Below are positions 20,523-29,486 of a stretch of 64,000 nucleotides of DNA, piece after piece. The notes beneath the pieces were generated by a model, which worked only from the letters and a program-made list of their open reading frames with translations, had not been told where the DNA came from and ran no database searches. Where the stretch lies: positions 1,736,001-1,800,000 of the forward strand of contig NZ_CP125946.1 in the NCBI RefSeq assembly GCF_030064065.1. The letters run 5' to 3'. A program made the position numbers and the translations under genes. Numbering within the stretch: position 1 is the first letter of the stretch; each line of letters begins with the position of its first letter. The stretch comes from Rothia sp. SD9660Na (GTDB lineage Bacteria; Actinomycetota; Actinomycetes; Actinomycetales; Micrococcaceae).

Positions 20523-21566
20523 TTAGTTTTCCTTGAAGGTTGTTCCGGCTTCGAAGACGAGCACGGGGGCGGCTACGTTGTCGCGGCGGAAGCGGGTGTT
20601 TTCGATGATGGCGACGAGGGTGCCGTTGGGGGCGAAGGCAGCGGTAAGGCCGGTGGTGGTGGGTTTGTCGTGCCCGCCGGTGGAGCCGGTTTTGGGAGCG
20701 GTGGTGGCGGGGCTGCCTTTGGTGGGGGTGATGCGGCGGCCGTTGGCGAGGTCGGTGGCTTCGGCTGCGGTGAGGTTGCGGACGGCAAAGAGGCGGCGGG
20801 CTGCTTCTTCGATGGGTAGCAGGGGGGCTGCCTGTTCTGCTTCTCGCCCGGCGATGAGTTCGTCGAGGGTGTGGGTGTCTTCGGCTCGGATTTCGCCAAT
20901 GGCGGTGCGGCGCAGGGCGGTGAGGTGGGCGCCGGTTCCTAGGGCTGCTCCGAGGTCGCGGGCTAGGGCGCGGATGTAGGTGCCTGCCGAACAGACGACC
21001 GTGACGTCAAGGTCGAGGACGCTGGTGCTCACCTCTTCTTCGCCCAGCTGGTAGGTTGCGGTGGCGGGGCGGGCGTCATGCAGGTCGAAGGAGTGCACGG
21101 TGATGGGCCGGGATTCGAGTTCTACTTCCTCCCCTGAGCGCACGCGGGCGTAGGAGCGTACCCCGTTGACTTTGATGGCCGAGACGGCAGAGGGTATCTG
21201 CATGATGTCGCCGGTGAGGTCCGCAATGTGCTGCCTGATAGCATCCTCGCTGATACCAGCCAGCGCACCCTCGTTAGCGACGGCGGTGGCTTCGCCGTCC
21301 GCGTCGTCGGTGAGGGTTGAGACGCCGAGGCGGATGGTGGCGGTGTAGGTCTTAGTCTCCCCTACGACCCAGGTGAGCAGGCGGGTTGCCTTGTTGACGC
21401 CAAGGATGAGCACCCCCGTGGCCATGGGGTCGAGGGTGCCGGCGTGCCCGACTTTGCGGGTGCCGGCAATCCACCGCATTTTGGAGACCACGTCATGGCT
21501 GGTGAGTCCGGCGGGTTTGTCAACGACGATGAGGCCTGAGGGCCCGGTGGGTGCTTTCTTGGCCAC
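20523..21566 (-). CDS. truB: tRNA pseudouridine(55) synthase
   Basis: 347 residues; isomerises U55 in the T-loop of tRNAs. The catalytic aspartate is D46 in the motif HAGTLDPMATGVL, preceded by VDKPAGLTSHDVV. The core runs to about residue 240. The C-terminal PUA-like domain (about 255-347) carries a low-complexity Thr/Gly insertion near 285-310 (KGSPATTAPKTGSTGGHDKP). It follows rbfA by 9 bases, the normal order. Confidence 0.95.
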   Translation of the reverse strand: MAKKAPTGPSGLIVVDKPAGLTSHDVVSKMRWIAGTRKVGHAGTLDPMATGVLILGVNKATRLLTWVVGETKTYTATIRLGVSTLTDDADGEATAVANEGALAGISEDAIRQHIADLTGDIMQIPSAVSAIKVNGVRSYARVRSGEEVELESRPITVHSFDLHDARPATATYQLGEEEVSTSVLDLDVTVVCSAGTYIRALARDLGAALGTGAHLTALRRTAIGEIRAEDTHTLDELIAGREAEQAAPLLPIEEAARRLFAVRNLTAAEATDLANGRRITPTKGSPATTAPKTGSTGGHDKPTTTGLTAAFAPNGTLVAIIENTRFRRDNVAAPVLVFEAGTTFKEN

Positions 21567-21575
21567 GGTTTAGGC

Positions 21576-22007
21576 TTAGCCTTCCTCGGTTTCGGTGCTC
21601 TTGTAGGCGTCCTCGCCACCGGCGTATTCGGCACCTTCGCGGGCGGCAGCCAGTTCGGCGTCGCGTTCCCTGGTCTTGCGCAGCAGGTCTTCAATGTGGG
21701 CTGCGTTGACGGGTACTTCGTCGGGGACGAAGGTGAGGGTGGGGGTCAGGCGCGCGGTGATGTTCTTGCCAACTTCTGAGCGCAGGATGCCCTTGGCTGA
21801 TTCGAGGGCGGCCTTGGTGGAGGCCTGTTCTTCTTCGGAACCGAAGACAGTGTAGTAGATGGTCGCGTGCTGCAGGTCGTTGGTGACGCGGGCGTCGGTG
21901 ACGGTGATGAAGCCGAGGCGGGGGTCCTTGATGCGGCGTTCGAGGGCCTGGGCAACGATGACCTTGATGCGGTCGGCTAGGCGGGCGGCGCGTGCCGGAT
22001 CTGCCAT
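21576..22007 (-). CDS. rbfA: 30S ribosome-binding factor A
   Basis: 143 residues, a KH-fold assembly factor for 16S rRNA 5' end processing and cold growth. It has typical motifs ADRIKVIVAQALERRIKDPR (residues 11-30) and DLQHATIYYTVFG, and an acidic C-terminal tail. The start is the ATG at 22007, preceded by a GGAGAA site; an in-frame upstream ATG lacks one. It is followed by truB and preceded by infB across a GC-rich palindromic gap. Confidence 0.95.
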   Translation of the reverse strand: MADPARAARLADRIKVIVAQALERRIKDPRLGFITVTDARVTNDLQHATIYYTVFGSEEEQASTKAALESAKGILRSEVGKNITARLTPTLTFVPDEVPVNAAHIEDLLRKTRERDAELAAAREGAEYAGGEDAYKSTETEEG

Positions 22008-22048
22008 GATGTTCTCCTTCTCTAGAGAGGTTTCTATGTTTAAGTGTA

Positions 22049-22208
22049 AAGGCACCCCAGGGGCAGCAAGCGCGAACCCTAGGGTGCCTTAGCGTGATTG
22101 CTAGGTCATGTACCCGGCATACCGGCAGGGCGGGGCGCCCCAGAGCCGGCTGGCCGGGTCTGGCGTTAAGGGATGCCGGCGGGTGGGGCGCCCCGCCCGC
22201 CGGCGTCC
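22049..22208. terminator. Stacked GC palindromes between infB and rbfA
   Basis: A 38-bp near-perfect palindrome at 22171-22208 has a GGATGCCGGCGGGTGGGGC arm pairing with GCCCCGCCCGCCGGCGTCC. A second GC-rich arm lies at 22120-22142, and AGGCACCC/GGGTGCCT stems at 22049-22090. All follow the infB stop on the minus strand. No U-tract is seen. They may attenuate or protect the infB message. Confidence 0.55.
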
Positions 22209-22230
22209 TTAATATCAACCAGGTAGAAGC

Positions 22231-25095
22231 CTAGACGCGGGGCTTTTCCTGCATCTCCCAGGTTTCAATGACATCGCCTTCCTTGATGTCGTTGAAGGAG
22301 CCCAGGCCGATACCACACTCGTAGCCTTCGCGGACTTCGGTGGCGTCGTCCTTGAAGCGGCGCAGCGATTCGATGGTGAGGTTGTCGGCGACAACTGCAC
22401 CGTCGCGTACCAGGCGGGCCTTGGAGTTGCGCTTGATGATGCCGGTCTTGACGATGGAGCCTGCGATGTTGCCCCACTTAGAGGAGCGGAAGACTTCGCG
22501 GATTTCGGCGGAGCCGAGTTCGACTTCTTCGTATTCGGGCTTGAGCATGCCCTTGACGGCTGCTTCGACTTCTTCGATGGCGCGGTAGATGACGGAGTAG
22601 AACTTCATTTCTACGCCTTCACGGTCGGCCAGTTCTGCCACGCGTTCAGCGGGGCGCACGTTGAAGCCGATGATGATTGCGTTATCAACGGTTGCCAGGT
22701 TGACGTCGTTCTGGGTGATAGCACCTACGCCGCGGTGGATGACTCGCAGCTGAACTTCGTCGCCACCTACCTCGATCTTCATGAGGGACTCTTCGAGTGC
22801 TTCAACAGCACCGGAGACGTCGCCCTTGATGATGAGGTTGAGGGTGTCCATCTTGCCTTCTGCCACTGCAGCGTCGAAGGATTCGAGGGTGACGCGCTTG
22901 CGACGCTTGGCCAGCTGGGCGTTGCGGTCGGCTGCTTCACGCTTTTCGGCGATCTGGCGGGCGGTACGTTCTTCTTCGGTGGAGAGGAAGGTGTCGCCTG
23001 CGCGGGGTACGGTGTTGAGGCCGAGTACCTGCACGGGGCGTGAGGGGCCGGCTTCTTCGACGTTGTTGCCGTTTTCGTCGAACATGGCGCGCACGCGGCC
23101 GTAGGCGGAGCCTGCGACGATGGCGTCGCCGACGCGCAGGGTACCTGACTGGACGAGGACGGTGGTGACGGCACCGCGGCCCTTGTCGAGGTTAGCTTCG
23201 ATTGCTACGCCGCGGGCTTCCTTGTTGGGGTTAGCCTTCAGTTCGAGGGCGCCGTCGGCGGTCAGGGTGACAGCTGCCAGCAGTTCGTCGATGTTCTTAC
23301 CCTGGCGGGCTGAGACCTCTACGAACATGGTGTCGCCACCGTATTCTTCGGGTACTAGGCCGTACTCGGTGAGCTGACCGCGAATCTTGTCGGGGTTAGC
23401 GCCTTCCTTATCAATCTTGTTGACGGCAACAACGATCGGCACGTTAGCTGCCTGGGCGTGGTTGAGGGCTTCAACGGTCTGGGGCATGACGCCGTCGTCT
23501 GCTGCGACAACCAGGATCGCGATGTCGGTAACCTTGGCACCGCGGGCACGCATGGCGGTGAAGGCCTCGTGACCGGGGGTGTCGATGAAGGTCAGGTAGC
23601 GTTCTTCACCATCGACCTCGGTGTGGATCTGGTAAGCACCGATGTGCTGGGTGATGCCGCCAGCTTCACCGTCGATGACGTTGGTGTTGCGGATGGCATC
23701 GAGCAGTCGAGTCTTACCGTGGTCGACGTGGCCCATGACGGTCACAACGGGCGGGCGTACTTCAAGTACTTCGTCGTCCTCCGCCTCGGCTTCGGCAGCC
23801 AGGTTGATGTCGAAGGATTCGAGCAGTTCGCGCTCTTCGTCCTCGGGGGAAACGATCTTGATAACGTAGCCCAGTTCAGCGCCGAGCAGCTCGAAGGTGT
23901 CCTCGTCGAGGGACTGGGTCTGGGTTGCCATTTCACCCAGGTGAATCAGTACGGTTACCAGGGCTGCGGCGTTTGCGCCGATCTTCTCGGCGAAGTCCAT
24001 CAGTGAGGCACCGCGACGCATACGAATCTCGGTGGTACCGTCGCCGTGGGGTACGGCTACACCACCGATGGTAGGCTGACGCAGCTGCTCTTCACGGCGC
24101 AGAGCTGACTTAGTCTTGCCCTTCTTCTTTTTGCCGCCACCGCGACCGAAGGCGCCCTGGGCGTTGCCGCGGCCGCCACCGGGGCCACCGCGACCGGGGC
24201 CGCGGTTGAAGCCGCCGCCACCGTTACCGCCGCCGGGGCCGCCTGAGCCGCGACGGGGGCCGCCACCTGCGGGGGCACCGGCGCTGCCACGGGCGCCGAC
24301 GTTACCGCTCATCTTGGTGGGCATCATGTTGGGTGAGGGGCGGTTGCCGCCACCTGCGGGTGCGGGGCGGGGTGAGCCGCCAGCAGGACGGGGGCCGCCG
24401 GCACCTGCGCCTGCGGGGCGAGGTGCGTTGTTGCGTCCGCCTGCGGGGCGGGGGCCACCAGCACCGGCAGGACGGGGGCCACCGGGGTTGTTGCCGCGTG
24501 CGTTACGGCCGCCTGCGGGGCGGGGGCCACCTGATCGCTCGCCGCGCTCATTGCGGTCGTTGCGCTTGCCCATGCCCTGTGAGGGGGCGAAGGGGTTGTT
24601 ACCGGGGCGGGGGCCGGGCTTAGCGCCAGCGGGCTTGGGCGCTGCGGGTTTAGGGGCTGCCGGCTTAGGTGCAGACATACCCTGGGTGGTGGAGAAGGGG
24701 TTGTTGCCGGGGCGGGGGCCAGCGGGCTTCGCGGCGGCGTCCTTCTTCTCAGCGGCAGGTGCAGCTTTAGCTGCGGGCTTGGGGGCAGCGAGAGCTGCCG
24801 GGGTAGCCGGCTTACGTGCTGCAGCACCGGGCTTAGGAGCGGACGCACCCGGCTTCGGTGCAGATGCACCGGGCTTGGGGGCGGACACGGGGGCAGCAGC
24901 CTTCTTCTCAGCGGCGGGGGCCTCTGCGGGGGCACCGGCGTTGGGGAAGGCGGCACGCAGTTTCTTGACTACGGGCGGTTCAAGGGTTGATGATGCACCC
25001 TTGACGAACTCGCCAAGTTCCTGAAGCTTAGCGACAGCTTCTTTAGAGGGGATTCCGAGTTCTTTAGCGATCTCGTGAACGCGGGGCTTAGCCAC
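22231..25095 (-). CDS. infB: Translation initiation factor IF-2
   Basis: 954 residues. It brings initiator tRNA to the 30S subunit and promotes subunit joining by GTP hydrolysis. The N-terminal IF2_N segment (residues 1-50) is followed by a long disordered Ala/Pro/Lys then Gly/Arg/Pro/Asn region to about 370, with many RPAGG-like units. The G domain has G1 GHVDHGKT near 454-461, IDTPGHEAF (G3) and NKID (G4). Beta-barrel domains and IF2-C follow. It sits between ylxR and rbfA as usual. Confidence 0.97.
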   Translation of the reverse strand: MAKPRVHEIAKELGIPSKEAVAKLQELGEFVKGASSTLEPPVVKKLRAAFPNAGAPAEAPAAEKKAAAPVSAPKPGASAPKPGASAPKPGAAARKPATPAALAAPKPAAKAAPAAEKKDAAAKPAGPRPGNNPFSTTQGMSAPKPAAPKPAAPKPAGAKPGPRPGNNPFAPSQGMGKRNDRNERGERSGGPRPAGGRNARGNNPGGPRPAGAGGPRPAGGRNNAPRPAGAGAGGPRPAGGSPRPAPAGGGNRPSPNMMPTKMSGNVGARGSAGAPAGGGPRRGSGGPGGGNGGGGFNRGPGRGGPGGGRGNAQGAFGRGGGKKKKGKTKSALRREEQLRQPTIGGVAVPHGDGTTEIRMRRGASLMDFAEKIGANAAALVTVLIHLGEMATQTQSLDEDTFELLGAELGYVIKIVSPEDEERELLESFDINLAAEAEAEDDEVLEVRPPVVTVMGHVDHGKTRLLDAIRNTNVIDGEAGGITQHIGAYQIHTEVDGEERYLTFIDTPGHEAFTAMRARGAKVTDIAILVVAADDGVMPQTVEALNHAQAANVPIVVAVNKIDKEGANPDKIRGQLTEYGLVPEEYGGDTMFVEVSARQGKNIDELLAAVTLTADGALELKANPNKEARGVAIEANLDKGRGAVTTVLVQSGTLRVGDAIVAGSAYGRVRAMFDENGNNVEEAGPSRPVQVLGLNTVPRAGDTFLSTEEERTARQIAEKREAADRNAQLAKRRKRVTLESFDAAVAEGKMDTLNLIIKGDVSGAVEALEESLMKIEVGGDEVQLRVIHRGVGAITQNDVNLATVDNAIIIGFNVRPAERVAELADREGVEMKFYSVIYRAIEEVEAAVKGMLKPEYEEVELGSAEIREVFRSSKWGNIAGSIVKTGIIKRNSKARLVRDGAVVADNLTIESLRRFKDDATEVREGYECGIGLGSFNDIKEGDVIETWEMQEKPRV

Positions 25096-25325
25096 TTTTC
25101 TCCTGTTCTGGTTCGCACCGAACAGGGGCGAACCTTCAGTTTGTATGAGGTTTCAGCTGGGGTTCAGCTGGGTTTTTGCCGGTGGGTGAGCACAGGAAAG
25201 TACTCATTGCGCGGCACTCATCGGGTTTCCATCAGTTTTCTGACTCGCTTTCGTACACAGTAAGTCGTCAAACTCGTTGACATTGTTGGTTCGCCACCCC
25301 TAGCGGGGGTCGAACCGACCCTCCC
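25096..25325. other. Leader between ylxR and infB
   Basis: 230 bp. The infB ribosome-binding site (AGGAGAAAAG) lies at its low-coordinate end. Short inverted repeats such as CACCCCTAGCGGGGGT near 25296-25311 are present, and no reading frame is convincing. No riboswitch or known leader was recognised. Confidence 0.35.
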
Positions 25326-25571
25326 CTATGCGGGGATCACCAGTTCGTTGGCTTCAACCCGGGTTCTAAAGGCCCTGGCCAGCGCATTTTTTTTGAGCGC
25401 GAGGGCAAGGCATTCGGGTGTGTGGTGGAGCCAGGCTCCACGCCCCGGGAGGTTTTTGGCCCGGTCAAAGACTGCACGCGTGGGTTCAGTCTGTGTGAGG
25501 GCGATACGGACGAGGTCGTGGGCGGGTGCTGTGGTTCGGCAGCCGATGCAGGTGCGGACGGGGGTGTGCAG
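25326..25571 (-). CDS. ylxR: YlxR family (DUF448) RNA-binding protein, non-standard start
   Basis: The minus-strand frame ending at TAG 25326 encodes the family signature PVRTCIGCR followed by GRGAWLHHTPECL and a basic C-terminal helix (LALKKNALARAF). This is diagnostic of YlxR, a small nucleic-acid-binding regulator encoded between nusA and infB. The frame is open only back to a stop at 25617-25619, and no ATG, GTG or TTG occurs before the conserved domain. The best candidate is CTG at 25571, which fits the usual LHxPVRTC leader and has GGGAG about 8 bases upstream. That gives 81 residues. A sequence error is the alternative. Confidence 0.8.
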   Translation of the reverse strand: MHTPVRTCIGCRTTAPAHDLVRIALTQTEPTRAVFDRAKNLPGRGAWLHHTPECLALALKKNALARAFRTRVEANELVIPA

Positions 25572-25695
25572 CTGGGGCGCTCCCTTCGTGTTGTTCGCTT
25601 GCTTCCTGCAGGCTCTTTAGCGCTGAACCTGCGGGCATGGCTGGCCGCCGACCAGTCATGAGCACTCTATAGTGCTGTGACCTCTATAGACCAGT

Positions 25696-25717
25696 TTAGC
25701 CCCCTTGCGGGGGCTAA
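25696..25717. terminator. Hairpin between nusA and ylxR
   Basis: A perfect 9-bp stem, TTAGCCCCC, has loop TTGC and complementary arm GGGGGCTAA. It lies 24 bases after the nusA stop on the minus strand. There is no U-tract, so it is perhaps a NusA-responsive pause or attenuator within the nusA-infB operon (inference). Confidence 0.5.
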
Positions 25718-25741
25718 CGGCAAATATGTTAGTCAGCTCTC

Positions 25742-26782
25742 TTATTCAGTGGCGGCTTCGGGGGCTTCTTCAGCACCATCTTCGTTCGCTACACGGGCTG
25801 CTGCCATCGCGGCCTCATACTTAGAGGCCGAGATGATGTCGATACGCCAGCCGGTGAGCTTAGCGGCCAGGCGGGCATTCTGCCCTTCCTTACCAATAGC
25901 CAGCGAAAGCTGGTCATCAGGCACAATCGCTCGGGCAGAGAAGGTCTTGCGCTCGGTCACGGTGACTTCGCTAACCTTGGCCGGTGAAAGGGCGGCGGCG
26001 ATGAATTCTTCGGGGCTCTCAGAGTGATCGACGATATCAATCTTTTCGTTGTTGAGTTCACCCATCACAGCTCGCACGCGGGCGCCCATTTCGCCGATGC
26101 AGGAACCCTTAGAGTTGACGCCGGGCTTGGTGGCGCGGACTGCAATCTTGGTGCGGTGGCCAGCTTCGCGAGCAACCGCCATGATTTCTACCGAGCCGTC
26201 AGCAATCTCAGGGACCTCGTGCTCGAAGAGGCGGCGAACCAGGTTGGGGTGAGAACGAGAGAGCACGATGGAGGGGCCCTTGGGGCCGCGCTTAGCTTCA
26301 AGCACGTAGGCGCGGATGCGGGTGTTGTGGGCGTAACGCTCTCCAGGCACCTGCTCGTTGGTGGGCAGCACAGCTTCAAGAGTGCCCAAATCAACGTGAA
26401 TCATGCGGGGGTTGGGGCCCTGCTGGATAACGCCTGAAATCAGCTGACCCTCGCGGTCTTTGAACTCACCGAGCACGGCTGAATCCTGGGCATCGCGCAG
26501 ACGCTGCTGAATGACCTGGCGGGCGGTAGAGGCCGCGATACGACCAAAGTTATTGGGGGTATCGTCGAACTCACCAATCTGCTGGTCGTTCTCATCGAGC
26601 TCGGGGGCCCAAATGGTGACCTTACCGCTGGTGCGGTCAAGCTCTGCACGTGAGCCACGGATGGCACCGGGCTGCTTCTGGTAGGCCAGCAGGATGGCGC
26701 TCTCAATCATCGGGATCAAGGTGTCGATTGAGATGTCGCGCTCTTTTTCGAGCAGGCGGAGGTTGCTCAAATCAATGTCCAT
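25742..26782 (-). CDS. nusA: Transcription termination/antitermination factor NusA
   Basis: 346 residues. It binds RNA polymerase and modulates pausing, termination and antitermination. The order is N-terminal RNAP-binding domain (1-125), S1 domain (about 130-200, with [18 protein letters not shown]) and two KH domains (about 205-345, with [14 protein letters not shown] and [25 protein letters not shown]). The start is the ATG at 26782, preceded by GGAAGGG. The C-terminus is short and lacks the acidic repeats of enterobacteria, as in other actinobacteria. The upstream neighbour is rimP. Confidence 0.96.
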   Translation of the reverse strand: MDIDLSNLRLLEKERDISIDTLIPMIESAILLAYQKQPGAIRGSRAELDRTSGKVTIWAPELDENDQQIGEFDDTPNNFGRIAASTARQVIQQRLRDAQDSAVLGEFKDREGQLISGVIQQGPNPRMIHVDLGTLEAVLPTNEQVPGERYAHNTRIRAYVLEAKRGPKGPSIVLSRSHPNLVRRLFEHEVPEIADGSVEIMAVAREAGHRTKIAVRATKPGVNSKGSCIGEMGARVRAVMGELNNEKIDIVDHSESPEEFIAAALSPAKVSEVTVTERKTFSARAIVPDDQLSLAIGKEGQNARLAAKLTGWRIDIISASKYEAAMAAARVANEDGAEEAPEAATE

Positions 26783-26918
26783 GGTTGGCCCTTCCGTGTA
26801 ACACGGTGCCGGGGCAAAAAGCTCCGGCACCGCTTGCGGTGTATGTTCGCGCACCTACGGTACGCTGCCTCAAAAGTATTGAGTTGCGGTCTTGTCTTTA
26901 TATTCTAGCGATTACTTG

Positions 26919-27518
26919 CTAGCGGTTGAATTCAATTTCTACCTTTGCAGCAGAAATTGTGCCCCAGGGCAGGGTCACGGGGTCACGGTAGCTCTCAGGC
27001 TGCCCCTTCTTGGTTTCCTTCTTGCGGCGTACAACGGGCCCCTCATCGGTGACGAAGTCGAGGCGGGCCAGGTACTTCTCTCCCCCGGCTTCGGTAATTT
27101 CAATCAGCCGGTCGATTGAGCGCTTCCAGTGGCGGGTTTCAATCAAGGGGCTGGTCACCCCGCGCGATGACACTTCAAGAGAGTAGGGCACTTCACCGTC
27201 ATCAGCATCATCAAGAGCCGCTGATAGGGCCTGGGAAACCTCAGCAATGGTATCGAGTGACAGGGCATCGGTACGGTCCTCGGGGTAGTCCACCACAATC
27301 TCCAGGGTGCGGTTAGCGCCACGGCCCTTAGCGGCCAGCTTCTCCAACACCAGCTTGAACTCCTGCTCTACCACCCGGGTGACGGCCTCGCGAACCCCCT
27401 CGACGCTCACAAAGCTACCGGCGGGGGCTTTCTTGGTGATGCCCTGCTCAGCGCGGGCAGCAGCCCGGCGCTCGCGGGCATTGGGGGCGTCCTTCTTACT
27501 GGCTTTGGGTGATGCCAT
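26919..27518 (-). CDS. rimP: Ribosome maturation factor RimP
   Basis: 199 residues with the start at ATG 27518, which has CAGGAG 8 bases upstream; an ATG 39 bases earlier has no site. A basic N-terminal extension rich in Ala/Arg/Lys (about 1-35) precedes the RimP N-domain (LEIVVDYPEDRTDALSLDTIAEVSQALS) and the SH3-like C-domain (YSLEVSSRGVTSPL). It assists 30S assembly. It heads the conserved rimP-nusA-ylxR-infB operon. Confidence 0.93.
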   Translation of the reverse strand: MASPKASKKDAPNARERRAAARAEQGITKKAPAGSFVSVEGVREAVTRVVEQEFKLVLEKLAAKGRGANRTLEIVVDYPEDRTDALSLDTIAEVSQALSAALDDADDGEVPYSLEVSSRGVTSPLIETRHWKRSIDRLIEITEAGGEKYLARLDFVTDEGPVVRRKKETKKGQPESYRDPVTLPWGTISAAKVEIEFNR

Positions 27519-27683
27519 CGCGCGTAGCTCCTGGTGTCTAAGGGTAGATAGATTCATTCAAGCCTACCACCAGCGCCCCGTACGTCAGCCGAGAATTCGC
27601 TGAGGGCGGGCAGGCTAGGTGACTTTTTGGCAGAATGGGGGGTGGGCTCTTGCCCGTCTGTTTTGTGTGAGAGGTAGCTGCCT

Positions 27684-28580
27684 ATGAATCGCTCTGTTCG
27701 TCTGACCCCGGTACTTGTGGCCGCTCTATTAGCTGGTCTGCTGGTGGTGCTCCTTGCTGTAGGCTGGTTTTCACAGCGTCAGACTGAACAGATACGCGCT
27801 GACCTTAGCGATCAGAGCACCATGGCTGCCCAGCTGACCGCCCTGCAGCAGGCAGCTAGTGAATCGGGTCAGGACGCGCTGGGGCAGGCGGCGCAGGCCG
27901 CCCTTGAGTCCCTTGCGCCTGCGGCTCAGGACGTAACGGTTACGGAGTATGAGCCGGTAGAGCAGCAGCTCCAGAGCACGGTTTCGGCCCTGCTGGAGCT
28001 AGGTTTTGCGACCCAGGACACCGGTGATCGGGCGCGGGCTCTCACCATCGTTGCGGATGTGTGGCAGGCTGCCCGCCAGGACGGGCTAGATAACTCGGCT
28101 TACCCCGAGGCCCTGACCGACGAGGTGGCACATATCAGCAACTACACCTGTGGTGACGAGGGGCTCGCTGCTGGTGCCCCCGAAAGTTCAGGCAGTGAAC
28201 AAGCTGTGCAGCCCGCTTCTCTACTGCCCCTGCAGCAGAGTATCTATCAGCTCAACTACGTCAGCGAGGTCTACGCCGCCCGTTCCGAGCAGGGCTACGC
28301 TGACGTTGCGGCCCAGGCCGGCCAGCTAGCAACAGCTACCACCGATATGGGGCACTTAGCCGCCCCCGTTCTGACCTGCTACGGGGTCTTTGAGGCGCCC
28401 GCGGCGTCCTACCCCCTCGCCGAAGCAGCCGAGGCCTCCCAGCAGCTCACCGACTTCACCGCGGCTCTTGAGAAGAATGCGAGAGCAACCCTAGCTGACC
28501 AGACGCTTGCCACCTCGGCGGACGACATCGAAGCCCTGGCCCTCATTCTGGCTCTAGATGCTCAGCAGCTCGCCAGCTAA
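27684..28580 (+). CDS. Exported ferritin-like (DUF4439-type) protein, tentative
   Basis: 298 residues. A membrane anchor or signal segment at residues 8-27 is followed by a coiled, Gln/Ala-rich stretch (30-75). A helical C-terminal half near 170-298 has the spacing of a ferritin-like bundle (LLPLQQSIYQLNYVSEVYAARSEQ). Two cysteines, near residues 156 and 232, could form a disulfide outside the membrane. It diverges from rimP, where a DUF4439 gene is common in Micrococcaceae; the family assignment rests on this context and helix pattern. Its stop overlaps the converging TSUP gene by 3 bases. Confidence 0.65.
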   Translation: MNRSVRLTPVLVAALLAGLLVVLLAVGWFSQRQTEQIRADLSDQSTMAAQLTALQQAASESGQDALGQAAQAALESLAPAAQDVTVTEYEPVEQQLQSTVSALLELGFATQDTGDRARALTIVADVWQAARQDGLDNSAYPEALTDEVAHISNYTCGDEGLAAGAPESSGSEQAVQPASLLPLQQSIYQLNYVSEVYAARSEQGYADVAAQAGQLATATTDMGHLAAPVLTCYGVFEAPAASYPLAEAAEASQQLTDFTAALEKNARATLADQTLATSADDIEALALILALDAQQLAS

Positions 28581-29377
28581 AGAGCCGTGAGAATATCAGC
28601 TCCCAGCTTGATGATGAGGGCGCTCACCACGGCAATCATCATCCAGCGGATAAAGCCGTTGCCACGGGCCAGAGCCATGCGTGCTCCAAGGTAGCCACCC
28701 ACCATATTGGCCATACCCAAAAGCAGGCCAAGAGCCCAGACCTGCTGGCCTGCCACCGCAAAGAGCACCAGGGCTCCAAGGTTGGTAGCGGCGTTAATAA
28801 TCTTGGTCTGGGCAGTTGCCTGCAAGAAGCTATAGCCCATCAAAGACACCATGGCCATCATCAGAAAAGAGCCGGTGCCGGGGCCCAGCAGACCGTCGTA
28901 AAAACCGATGCTTGCACCGATGCATAGACCCACCATCAGGTGTTTCAGGCCCTGGTGTTTGAGCTGGGTGAGCTCACCCAGCGACGACTTAAAGACGGTG
29001 TAAACCAGCACAGCCAGCAGGGCCAGCACGATGATGGGTTTGAAGAGTTCCTCAGGCAGGGCTGTGGCGACCAAGGCCCCGCCCATGCTGGTCACAAAAG
29101 CCAGGGACGCCGCTGGCAGCACAGTGCGCACATCGACCGGGGTGCGCCGCAGGTAGGTTGCGGCACTGGTGAGGGTGCCAAAGATAGACCCCAGTTTATT
29201 AACAGCCAGGGCTTGCACAGGCGAGAGCCCCGGGACCATGAGCACCGCGGGAAGCTGAATCATGCCACCGCCGCCGACTACGGCGTCCACCCAGCCAGCG
29301 GCCAGGGCCGCTAGCAGGAGCAGAAGTAGCGTGGTCGGCTCAAGGCCGAGAGAATCAAAGCCGAGGGTATCGAGCAC
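28577..29377 (-). CDS. TSUP (TauE/SafE) family membrane permease
   Basis: 266 residues from the GTG at 29377 (AAAGG 7 bases upstream), about eight membrane helices. The family signature is AGWVDAVVGGGGMIQLPAVL near the N-terminus, with a second-half repeat GFYDGLLGPGTGSFLMM. Family members export or import sulfite, sulfonates or other small organic anions; the substrate is unknown. An ATG at 29455 would add 26 residues, but those are encoded partly by an intergenic palindromic repeat and look unrelated to the family, so the GTG is preferred. Confidence 0.85.
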   Translation of the reverse strand: MLDTLGFDSLGLEPTTLLLLLLAALAAGWVDAVVGGGGMIQLPAVLMVPGLSPVQALAVNKLGSIFGTLTSAATYLRRTPVDVRTVLPAASLAFVTSMGGALVATALPEELFKPIIVLALLAVLVYTVFKSSLGELTQLKHQGLKHLMVGLCIGASIGFYDGLLGPGTGSFLMMAMVSLMGYSFLQATAQTKIINAATNLGALVLFAVAGQQVWALGLLLGMANMVGGYLGARMALARGNGFIRWMMIAVVSALIIKLGADILTAL

Positions 29378-29413
29378 GCTGATGCCTTTGCTGGGAGTGC
29401 GGTTAAACCACAA

Positions 29414-29474
29414 GGTACCATCTACGTCAGAAATGACCAGCTCGTTGGTGGTCATCTCTGACGTAGATGGTACC
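29414..29474. repeat. 61-bp palindromic repeat, copy 1
   Basis: An 18-bp perfect arm (GGTACCATCTACGTCAGA) pairs with its complement ending at 29474. An inner 7-bp stem ATGACCA/TGGTCAT encloses the loop GCTCGTTGG. It begins 12 bases past the proS stop. The right half is nearly identical to the element at 42571-42639. No U-tract follows, so it is not an ordinary terminator. Confidence 0.8.
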
Positions 29475-29486
29475 TACCAGCGGGTG

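Noticed and set aside
24116..25024. 302-codon plus-strand frame, very rich in proline and glycine
   Set aside because: It is the exact antisense of the low-complexity N-terminal region of infB; the composition mirrors the repeats and there is no ribosome-binding site.
25348..25620. 90-codon plus-strand frame with Arg/Trp-rich sequence
   Set aside because: It is the antisense of ylxR, whose conserved domain is clear on the minus strand.
29400..29455. HAD-like DxDGT motif at the N-terminus of the longest TSUP frame
   Set aside because: It is encoded by the intergenic palindrome; the family starts after it and no other HAD motif follows.
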